The notes under the pieces were generated by a model. That model was not told the origin of the DNA and searched no databases. It saw nothing but the letters and a program-made list of their open reading frames with translations. A program made the position numbers and the translations under genes. Positions 1 to 5,342 of a stretch of 15,720 nucleotides of DNA are shown here, piece after piece. Where the stretch lies: the NCBI GenBank assembly GCA_026387255.1, contig JAPLMA010000034.1:1-15720 (forward strand), read 5' to 3'. The stretch is from Candidatus Omnitrophota bacterium (GTDB lineage Bacteria > Omnitrophota > Gorgyraeia > Gygaellales > Profunditerraquicolaceae). How positions within the stretch are numbered: position 1 is the stretch's first letter; every line of letters starts with the position of its first letter.

Positions 1-161
1 TCAAGAATACTGGTTAATAAACGCATGGTTGTGGTTTTGCCCGCGCCATCCGGGCCAACTAAACCAAATATCTCACCCTCCTCTACCTGGAGGTTAAAAT
101 CACTAACCGCGACAAGAGAAGTAAATCTCTTGGTTAACCCAACCGCTTTAATCGTAATCAT
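1..161 (-). CDS. ABC transporter ATP-binding protein, N-terminal part (runs off the window)
   Basis: This is the first 53 codons of an ABC ATPase; the gene continues beyond base 1. The translation starts MITIKAVGLTKRFTSLVAVS and reaches a Walker A motif, GPDGAGKTTT, at about residues 37-46. The ATG at 159-161 follows the adaptor gene's stop codon after three bases, so translation is probably coupled. The outer-membrane channel and HlyD-type adaptor genes upstream suggest the ATPase of a YbhF/DrrA-like ABC-2 exporter; its permease genes would lie outside the window. The family is clear from Walker A and the surrounding sequence. The ABC-2 assignment rests on context, and the substrate is unknown. 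Confidence 0.88.
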   Translation of the reverse strand, partial: MITIKAVGLTKRFTSLVAVSDFNLQVEEGEIFGLVGPDGAGKTTTMRLLTSIL

Positions 162-164
162 TCT

Positions 165-995
165 TTATTCAATAATGTAGGCATCGGCCGGCATGCCCGG
201 CTTTAACTCAAGACTGGAATTATCTACCTGAACCTTAATGCGGTAGACTAATTTTACCCGCTCCTCCTGGGTTTGAATGAACTTAGGAGTAAACTCTGCC
301 TGACTAGAAACAAAAGAAACGCGGCCCTTATATTTCTTACCGGCAAATGTATCAGTGGTTACCTCTGATTCCTGATTTAGTTTTACCCTGCCAAGATCTT
401 TTTCATTGATATAAGCAGTAACCCAAATATTATTTAAATCCACCGCCGTAAAAACCGGAGTACCTGACTTAACCACCTCGCCGGCCAAGCTGCTCTTTAC
501 CAGAATATAACCATTCAGAGGAGAAGCCAGATCTGCAAAACCAAGACGGGTATCCGCTAACGCTAAAGAAGCTTTCAATTGTTCAACTTTGGCTTCACTA
601 GCATTATATTTTGTTTTATCCTGATCTCTCTTCTGTATAGAAACTGCCCCCTCTTTAAGCAAATTCTCTGACCTTTGATAATCTATCTTCGCCAGTTCAT
701 AATCAAACTGAGCAGCTTTAAGTGAAGCAGCAGCGTTATCCTTCTCTTTAATTAATTCATCGGTATTTAGGCGCGCGACAATCTCGCCTTGCTTAACTAC
801 TTTTCCTTCGTCGGTAAGCAACTCAACTATCTGGCCGTCTACGCGAAAAGATATCCGCACATCATCTCCTTCAATATTGCCAGAAACTTTTATAACTTTA
901 TTAAGATTCTTTTCTTTTATGAAATATAATAAAGAAAATATGCCCGTAGCAACAATTACAACTATTAAAATAATTAATTTAACTTTATTTTTCAT
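165..995 (-). CDS. HlyD/YbhG-type membrane fusion (periplasmic adaptor) protein
   Basis: The 276-residue adaptor would connect an inner-membrane ABC exporter to an outer-membrane channel. Residues about 6-26 form one hydrophobic anchor. A biotinyl/lipoyl-like half follows (VDGQIVELLTDEGKVVKQGE, about 52-71), then an Ala/Lys/Glu-rich alpha-hairpin (about 78-150), the second lipoyl half (SPLNGYILVKSSLAGEVVKSG) and a beta-barrel region ending LKPGMPADAYI, typical of the family. The length suits YbhG/HlyD proteins that have a single hairpin. The start ATG overlaps the upstream channel gene's stop as ATGA, and the ABC ATPase follows after 3 bases, so the three are one operon. The exported substrate cannot be inferred. 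Confidence 0.9.
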   Translation of the reverse strand: MKNKVKLIILIVVIVATGIFSLLYFIKEKNLNKVIKVSGNIEGDDVRISFRVDGQIVELLTDEGKVVKQGEIVARLNTDELIKEKDNAAASLKAAQFDYELAKIDYQRSENLLKEGAVSIQKRDQDKTKYNASEAKVEQLKASLALADTRLGFADLASPLNGYILVKSSLAGEVVKSGTPVFTAVDLNNIWVTAYINEKDLGRVKLNQESEVTTDTFAGKKYKGRVSFVSSQAEFTPKFIQTQEERVKLVYRIKVQVDNSSLELKPGMPADAYIIE

Positions 996-2338
996 GCCTT
1001 GCCTCTCTGCCTGCCGGCAGGCAGGCTTAATACAGACTTTCCCATACTGCGGTCAAGATAAGCCTGCGCCATTAAATAATCGTAAGTCCCCGCCGCCAGA
1101 TTTTTTTGGATTTGGGCAAGTGACACCTGAGCATCTAATACATCTAAATTGATTGCCACGCCATTTGCGTAACTAACCTCGGCAATCCTTAAAGCCTCAT
1201 GTGCCTGCTCGACATTATCTTTCTGAGATTTAATGATCGCCTCGGATTCCTGCAGGCCAAGACAAGCCTTACGTACATCTACGGCAACCTGATCAACCAG
1301 ATTATCTTGGCTAATTTTTGCCTGGGCATAGCGAGCCTTAGCCGCGTCGACTTTGGCCTTGGTGGAAAAACCTTCAAAAATAGGGAAATTCACCGTTACC
1401 CCGGCATTCCAATTTCTCTGTTTCTCATTAAACATATTGCCTAAATTATTTGAGCGGTAAGAATAACCCCCCAGAATATCAATCTGCGGACGATATCCTG
1501 ACTTAGCCATTGCAATACCCCACTTATCGATATCAACACCCAAAGACTTTAATTTAATCTCCGGGCGTTCCAAATAAGCATTCTTTAAAAATTCATTTTC
1601 ATCTATTTTGATAAAAGAATATGCCAGCTTTTCTTTTGTTTCAATTGGGTAGTCGACTTTACGCGCCAGGAGCTTATTTAATTCCGCTTTTAATGAATCA
1701 ATCTCACTACGCGCCCTTACTACATCCGGCTCAAGTAAAGACACCTGCACTCCGGATTGCAGCATATCAAAACGCGAAGCCCGGCCATGTTTATACATCT
1801 GTTTTACATCTTCATAATGGGCGATTGCTTGAGCCAAAGCATCTTTGGCAATCCGTTCTGTTTCATATGCCAGCAAGAGTCCGTAATAAAGCCTGCGGGC
1901 ATCAAACTCAACATCTAACTTTTTCGCACGCAAAGTTTCCTGCTGAACATCCAAAGAAATCTTCGCCTGTTTAAAATTAGCCATATTTGCCCCGCCGCTA
2001 TAAACAGATTCGCTAAACGCAAGCTTAGCAAGATTATCATTATTATACCCAGAGAAAATATTTGGGCTAAGCACTTTATCATTATAAGTATAGGAACCCT
2101 GCAGATTTATCTGAGGCAGAAAAACACTTTTAGCGCCTAAAATATTAGCGCTGGCAACCGTAATTTCCTGTTCCTGCATTTGAATATCTTTATTATTCTG
2201 GAAGGCAATTAAAATTGCGTTGGTCAGGGTTAACTCAGTCGGTGCAAAAGATTGCTGATCTTGGCAAAAACCAGAAGAAAAAATAAAGAATACAGATAAA
2301 AATACAACACTAATAAATATTCGTTTTTTATCTGTCAA
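992..2338 (-). CDS. TolC-family outer-membrane efflux protein (first gene of the HlyD/ABC operon)
   Basis: The 448-residue protein begins with a Sec signal peptide (hydrophobic stretch about 7-24, then FCQD), followed by two repeats of the outer-membrane efflux fold with long Ala/Gln/Lys-rich helices, for example LERPEIKLKSLGVDIDKWGIA and a later AYLDRSMG near the end. It would form the trimeric exit duct for the adaptor and ABC genes downstream. The start is TTG at 2338: AAGGAG lies five bases upstream, whereas the ATG inside that region meets a stop two codons later. The last residues, SLPAGRQRGKA, are encoded by an 18-bp GC-rich palindrome (1007-1024), so the natural C-terminus may have been altered by it. 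A promoter-like pair lies at 2370-2398. Confidence 0.92.
   Translation of the reverse strand: MTDKKRIFISVVFLSVFFIFSSGFCQDQQSFAPTELTLTNAILIAFQNNKDIQMQEQEITVASANILGAKSVFLPQINLQGSYTYNDKVLSPNIFSGYNNDNLAKLAFSESVYSGGANMANFKQAKISLDVQQETLRAKKLDVEFDARRLYYGLLLAYETERIAKDALAQAIAHYEDVKQMYKHGRASRFDMLQSGVQVSLLEPDVVRARSEIDSLKAELNKLLARKVDYPIETKEKLAYSFIKIDENEFLKNAYLERPEIKLKSLGVDIDKWGIAMAKSGYRPQIDILGGYSYRSNNLGNMFNEKQRNWNAGVTVNFPIFEGFSTKAKVDAAKARYAQAKISQDNLVDQVAVDVRKACLGLQESEAIIKSQKDNVEQAHEALRIAEVSYANGVAINLDVLDAQVSLAQIQKNLAAGTYDYLMAQAYLDRSMGKSVLSLPAGRQRGKA
1007..1024. repeat. GC-rich palindrome read in frame at the C-terminus of the TolC-like gene
   Basis: CTGCCTGCCGGCAGGCAG is a perfect 18-bp palindrome inside the last codons of the channel gene. 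It is read as LPAGRQ, beyond the conserved efflux fold. It resembles the palindromes at 4217-4236 and 3952-3966 in its CTGCC...GGCAG arms. This may be a small in-frame insertion element, but that is inference. Confidence 0.7.
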
Positions 2339-2369
2339 TGCATCTCCTTTTTGTTAATTTGTTTATATT

Positions 2370-2398
2370 ATTATAATAAAAATGAGGTTGCTTAGCAA
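2370..2398 (-). promoter_or_regulatory. Probable sigma70-type promoter of the tolC-hlyD-ABC operon
   Basis: On the minus strand TTGCTA (2393-2398) is followed after 17 bases by a perfect TATAAT (2370-2375). The expected transcript start is near 2363, giving a leader of roughly 25 bases that contains the AAGGAG ribosome binding site of the TTG-started gene. The pair lies just downstream of the strong hairpin at 2414-2492, which would insulate it from the helicase operon. Confidence 0.65.
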
Positions 2399-2413
2399 GG
2401 ATTTTAAAAAAGT

Positions 2414-2492
2414 AATATAAATAAAACCCCATTTCCCGCTTGATTAGGAAACAGTTTCCTAGGTAAACGGGAAATGGGGTTTTATTTATATT
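2414..2492 (-). terminator. Long-stem terminator hairpin after the helicase gene, with a nested second hairpin
   Basis: Bases 2414-2438 and 2468-2492 are perfect 25-bp inverted repeats (core CCCCATTTCCCG / CGGGAAATGGGG) with A/T-rich outer ends, so either strand ends in a T-rich tract. The loop holds a second perfect hairpin, taggaaac-a-gtttccta (2445-2461). It begins three bases after the helicase stop codon and precedes the promoter of the next operon, as expected for a terminator. The stem is far longer than an intrinsic terminator needs, which suggests a REP-like element used as a terminator. Confidence 0.75.
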
Positions 2493-2494
2493 TA

Positions 2495-3787
2495 TTAGCG
2501 GTAAAACTTAGGCTTGGGATATTTAAAAGGTTTTTTCGCCTGGCCATGCCTTGACTGTCCGTGGCTTGGCTGTCCGTGACCCCCTTGTCGAACCGAAGAC
2601 CGGCTAAACTGATGGCTAGGTTCACCGAATTTATCCAGGGTAAGCTCCGCATGTTTTGAAACAGGCAAGGTGGCTTTAATAAGTTTTTCAATATCACGCA
2701 CATCATGTCCCTGATCCGGAGTAGCAAAAGAAATCGCATGCCCCTTATGCCCGGCGCGAGCCGTGCGGCCGATACGATGCACATAATTTTCCGCATCCTC
2801 CGGCAAATCATAATTAAGCACCAGTTCGATCCCGGTAACATCAATACCGCGAGAGGCAATATCCGTAGCCACTAACACTCGATATTTGCCGGCCTTAAAA
2901 CCTTCTAAAGCATCCCGACGCTGGGCAAGAGAACGGTTAGAATGTATTTCAGAAGCAGAATGGCCCATGTCCCTGATTGAGCGGACAATTTTTTTGGCAT
3001 TATGCTTAGTGCGTGAAAATAATAATACTGAGCCGTGGTATTGAGCCAAGAGTTTTTTAAGTAACTGCGTTTTAGCTTCTTTTTTAACAATAAATAATTC
3101 CTGAGTAACCTTCTCCACGGTAGTTCCGGAAGGAGCAATTTCAACGCTCAAAGGTAATTTCATATACTTAGTAGCAATATTCATAATTTCTTTAGGCATG
3201 GTAGCAGAAAAAAGCATGGTTTGTCTTTCGCGCGGCAGGAAACGTAGAATTTTCTCAATTTGCGGGGCAAACCCCATGTCCAACATGCGATCCGCTTCAT
3301 CCAACACCAACATAATTACGCTATCCGGCAAAAAGTTCCACTGCGACATATGATCAATTAATCTTCCGGGTGTAGCAATCACTACCTGGGGATCCCGGCG
3401 CAAAGCCTGCACCTGAGGTGGCATCGGCGCCCCGCCAATCAAACAGGCAGTGCGCATACCAAAAGCCCGCGCGATTTCCCCAAAAGCTTCATCAATCTGA
3501 ATCGCCAATTCTCTAGTCGGAGCAAGTACTAACCCGATACCTTTTTTCTGCACCAGGCGCTGGACCATCGGAATAGCAAAAGAGTGAGTTTTACCGGTTC
3601 CCGTCTGGGCAATACCCACGATATCTTTTCCTTCCAGTGCCAGAGGGATCGCCTTGAGCTGAATAGGCGTAGGAACCTTAAACTTCATCCGTTCTAAAAT
3701 ATCCAAAATCTTCGGAGCAATACCCAGACCATAAAAATTCGCCGTTACCGGGGTAATTTTATCTGCATTTAGCTGTTTATTCGTCAT
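2495..3787 (-). CDS. rhlE: DEAD-box ATP-dependent RNA helicase (RhlE-like)
   Basis: This 430-residue cytoplasmic helicase would unwind short RNA duplexes in ribosome assembly or mRNA turnover. All core motifs are present: Q motif PTPIQ (about 39-43), Walker A AQTGTGKT (60-67), PTRELAIQ (90-97), TPGR (139-142), DEAD (163-166), SAT (194-196), ATDIASRGIDV (307-317) and HRIGRTARAG (337-346). The tail is short, basic and rich in Gly/His/Gln, with three HGQ repeats (about 404-416), and ends KPFKYPKPKFYR; such tails usually bind RNA. The ATG overlaps the stop of the upstream small ORF as ATGA, so translation is probably coupled. The leader carries a strong promoter and an internal terminator, as expected for a regulated, perhaps cold-induced, helicase. 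The RhlE assignment within the family is likely but not certain. Confidence 0.94.
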   Translation of the reverse strand: MTNKQLNADKITPVTANFYGLGIAPKILDILERMKFKVPTPIQLKAIPLALEGKDIVGIAQTGTGKTHSFAIPMVQRLVQKKGIGLVLAPTRELAIQIDEAFGEIARAFGMRTACLIGGAPMPPQVQALRRDPQVVIATPGRLIDHMSQWNFLPDSVIMLVLDEADRMLDMGFAPQIEKILRFLPRERQTMLFSATMPKEIMNIATKYMKLPLSVEIAPSGTTVEKVTQELFIVKKEAKTQLLKKLLAQYHGSVLLFSRTKHNAKKIVRSIRDMGHSASEIHSNRSLAQRRDALEGFKAGKYRVLVATDIASRGIDVTGIELVLNYDLPEDAENYVHRIGRTARAGHKGHAISFATPDQGHDVRDIEKLIKATLPVSKHAELTLDKFGEPSHQFSRSSVRQGGHGQPSHGQSRHGQAKKPFKYPKPKFYR

Positions 3788-4011
3788 GCTGCTTTCATTC
3801 CCTTAGGTTTATCATCATAAGCTAAAAGGCCAAGATGAACATGGCAATATAATTCATGATTATAGATACTTAAAACATGCTTACAATGTGAAAATTTACA
3901 TCTCCTGCCTTTAAGTGAAGTCTTAACTTTTTTGATCTTACACCTCCCTGACTGCCCTACCGGCAGATAAACAAAAAAACCACAAAGGTTAGTTGTGGTC
4001 CTTGACGGCAT
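3784..4011 (-). CDS. Small Cys/His-rich (zinc-finger-like) protein upstream of the RNA helicase
   Basis: I do not recognise a named family. The C-terminal 50 residues look like a real small domain: C38-x4-C43-x12-C56-x2-H59 (RRCKFSHCKHVLSIYN, then YCHVH), consistent with one zinc site. The stop overlaps the helicase ATG as ATGA, indicating co-translation. The start is uncertain. The ATG at 4011 has a weak AGGG upstream, but the first ~13 codons are also a terminator hairpin and codons 16-23 a GC-rich palindrome. The best ribosome binding site, GGGAGG, stands six bases before an in-frame ATC (codon 26, about 3936), which would give a 50-residue protein from a non-standard start. An adaptor or regulator working with the helicase is a guess from position. 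Confidence 0.55.
   Translation of the reverse strand: MPSRTTTNLCGFFVYLPVGQSGRCKIKKVKTSLKGRRCKFSHCKHVLSIYNHELYCHVHLGLLAYDDKPKGMKAA
3952..3966. repeat. Imperfect GC-rich palindrome in the helicase-operon leader
   Basis: CTGCC and GGCAG arms enclose five bases. On the minus strand the copy reads TTTATCTGCCGGTAGGGCAG, sharing TTTATCTGCCGG exactly with the palindrome inside pabB (4217-4236). It lies between the leader terminator and the GGGAGG ribosome binding site, and if translated is read as YLPVGQSGR. It could act as a hairpin next to that site. Confidence 0.5.
3973..3999 (-). terminator. Intrinsic terminator inside the leader of the helicase operon (candidate attenuator)
   Basis: On the minus strand ACCACAA and TTGTGGT form a 7-bp stem (3993-3999 with 3979-3985) around a 7-base loop, followed at once by seven T (the last shared with the stem), then GTTT. 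It lies about 30 bases downstream of the predicted transcript start (near 4028) and before the microprotein and helicase genes. A terminator between promoter and genes implies conditional readthrough. The ATG at 4011 would make a ribosome translate through the stem (RTTTNLCGFF), so translation could control it; this is inference. Confidence 0.65.
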
Positions 4012-4034
4012 ACAAAATCCCTAATCTCTAATTT

Positions 4035-4062
4035 ATTATACCCCTTTAACCCGCTTTGTCAA
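4035..4062 (-). promoter_or_regulatory. Perfect-consensus sigma70 promoter for the microprotein-helicase operon
   Basis: On the minus strand TTGACA (4057-4062) and TATAAT (4035-4040) both match the consensus and are 16 bases apart. Transcription should start near 4028. It is the strongest promoter-like sequence in the window and lies just past the pabB terminator hairpin, so the helicase operon is independently transcribed. Confidence 0.82.
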
Positions 4063-4071
4063 CCATTATAA

Positions 4072-4111
4072 TAGGACCCTGTTTCCCAACTAATCGGGAA
4101 ACAGGGTCCTA
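4072..4111 (-). terminator. 16-bp hairpin overlapping the end of pabB
   Basis: The arms 4072-4087 and 4096-4111 (taggaccctgtttccc and its complement) pair perfectly around an 8-base loop. On the minus strand the first arm encodes most of the last pabB residues (RTLFP) and the TAG stop lies in the loop. No long T tract follows, so it may be a terminator or an mRNA 3'-end barrier. GGGAAACAG and GATTAG also occur, slightly varied, in the hairpin at 2414-2492. Confidence 0.65.
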
Positions 4112-5232
4112 AAAGGCGTCTTCGCAAGATCTGTAAGGAATTTAGCCTTAAGCAACCCCTCATTCCATTCTCCAGCTGGAGTCGAATCCCAAACTATCCC
4201 CCCACCAATCCCCATCTCTGCCGGCCGGCCGGCAGATAAAGCTTGCCTACCTTTAATTAAAAACGTACGAATCGGAATATTAAAAAACATATCTTTATCC
4301 GGAGTAATGTAGCCAATCGCACCGGTATAGATCTTACGCTGGTTTTTCTCTAATCCGTTAATTATCTCCATGGCGCGGATCTTCGGAGCCCCGGTAACCG
4401 ATCCGGAAGGGAAAATCGCCGAAAAAAGATCATAAATTGAGATATCCTTCTTAATCTTAGCCGTAACAGTAGAGGTCATCTGGCAAAGAGTTTTATATCT
4501 GGCTACTTCAAAAAGCGTGGGCGCCTTGATATTCTTTCCCAATCGCCCCAAATCATTCCTTAAAAGATCAGCAATCATTACATTTTCCGCCCTATTCTTA
4601 CGGTCATATTTAAGGCACAGCGGAGCAATTAGATCCGAGATCAAGCTTTTCCCCCGTGGCCAAGTGCCTTTCATGGGTTTAGTAACCAAATGCGTGGAAC
4701 TTTTCTTAATGAACAACTCCGGAGACAGGGAAAGAATCTGAAATTCATCGGTCTGAATATAAGCAGGATATGGCACCGGCTGCTCCTTTAAAAGCTGATT
4801 ATACAAAGACAGCGCTTCGCCGTAAAATTCAAAAAGCAGCTTAAGGCAATAAGTAATCTGATAAACATCACCTTTAGCAATATAATCACGAATTGCATTT
4901 ATATTTAAGGAATATTGTTCTTGTGTAATATTTAAGCGCAGGTTTTCTAGGCGATAACCCGGGGCAGGCTTGGTAAATTTATCCTTAAGCACATTCTTAT
5001 ATGCGCCTAAATAAATAAGCGGAAAATCATACTGCTTATCCTGATATAATTTTTCTTCAAAATAATATCCAGCTTCATAAGATAAAAACCCGGCTAGATA
5101 ATACCCTTGGCTAAGCGCTAATTCAATATCCTTAAAACTTGACTTAAAAATTGCCGGATCGGTGCAAGAGATAATAAATTCCGGATCCTGGAATAAAAGT
5201 GGTTTTCTTTCGAATTGCGTTAATACCTTCAT
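4090..5232 (-). CDS. pabB: Aminodeoxychorismate synthase component I
   Basis: PabB converts chorismate and ammonia to 4-amino-4-deoxychorismate, the step before p-aminobenzoate in folate synthesis. The chorismate-binding fold is complete: KPMKGTWPRG with the PabB-type lysine (K188 from the chosen start), RAENVMIADLLRNDLGRL (about 214-231), FPSGSVTGAPKIRAMEII, YTGAIGYI and MGIGGGIVWDS. The reading frame extends to a GTG at 5262, but that lies inside a 32-bp palindrome without a ribosome binding site. I chose the ATG at 5232 (MKVLTQF), giving 380 residues, normal for the short PabB class. Between IRTFLIKG and MGIGGG about ten extra residues (RQALSAGRPA) are encoded by a GC-rich palindrome. The C-terminus ends in a hairpin with no aminodeoxychorismate lyase domain. 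The glutaminase (PabA) gene is not in the window. Confidence 0.93.
   Translation of the reverse strand: MKVLTQFERKPLLFQDPEFIISCTDPAIFKSSFKDIELALSQGYYLAGFLSYEAGYYFEEKLYQDKQYDFPLIYLGAYKNVLKDKFTKPAPGYRLENLRLNITQEQYSLNINAIRDYIAKGDVYQITYCLKLLFEFYGEALSLYNQLLKEQPVPYPAYIQTDEFQILSLSPELFIKKSSTHLVTKPMKGTWPRGKSLISDLIAPLCLKYDRKNRAENVMIADLLRNDLGRLGKNIKAPTLFEVARYKTLCQMTSTVTAKIKKDISIYDLFSAIFPSGSVTGAPKIRAMEIINGLEKNQRKIYTGAIGYITPDKDMFFNIPIRTFLIKGRQALSAGRPAEMGIGGGIVWDSTPAGEWNEGLLKAKFLTDLAKTPFRTLFPD
4217..4236. repeat. GC-rich palindrome inserted in frame inside pabB
   Basis: TCTGCCGGCCGGCCGGCAGA is a perfect 20-bp palindrome, read on the minus strand within LSAGRPAE. It falls in a surface turn before the conserved MGIGGGIVWDS motif, where PabB proteins normally have only a few residues, so it looks like an in-frame insertion. 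It shares TTTATCTGCCGG with the leader copy at 3952-3966 and the CTGCCGGC core with 1007-1024. Confidence 0.75.
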
Positions 5233-5260
5233 TGCTTTGTAACAAATCTTTATAATTTTC

Positions 5261-5292
5261 ACAGTAGGGGAGGTTTAAACCTCCCCTACTGT
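5261..5292. repeat. 32-bp perfect palindrome (GTAGGGG family) upstream of pabB
   Basis: Bases 5261-5276 (acagtaggggaggttt) are the exact complement of 5277-5292, with no loop. It lies between macB and pabB, about 30 bases before the pabB ATG. It shares the outer GTAGGGG / CCCCTAC arms with the 30-bp palindrome at 11844-11873, though the inner sequence differs. No T tract follows in the direction of transcription; a REP-like repeat is more likely than a simple terminator. Confidence 0.8.
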
Positions 5293-5322
5293 AAGCCCTA
5301 GTTTATTATGTTATCTTTATTT

Positions 5323-5340
5323 AAAACCGTCCCCTTTATT
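5323..5340 (-). repeat. AATAAAGGGGACGG motif just after the macB stop
   Basis: On the minus strand AATAAAGGGGACGGTTTT starts two bases after the original macB stop codon. A close relative, AATAAAGGTGACAGG, starts within the stop codon of the acetyltransferase gene (9509-9533). I recall similar sequences near REP-associated (Y1_Tnp) transposases in other genomes, but cannot check that here. Confidence 0.45.
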
Positions 5341-5342
5341 CT

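Noticed and set aside
877..1152. Open frames on the plus strand across the efflux genes, for example 877-1152 and 1621-1974
   Set aside because: They lie antisense to well-supported genes, have no ribosome binding sites or family motifs, and their composition reflects the genes opposite.
2482..3144. Extra minus-strand frames within the helicase gene (2482-2859, 2905-3144)
   Set aside because: They are alternate frames of a gene with every DEAD-box motif intact, and have no recognisable domains.
5232..5262. GTG at 5262 as the start of pabB
   Set aside because: It lies inside a perfect palindrome with no ribosome binding site, and the added ten residues (MKIIKICYKA) do not look like PabB.
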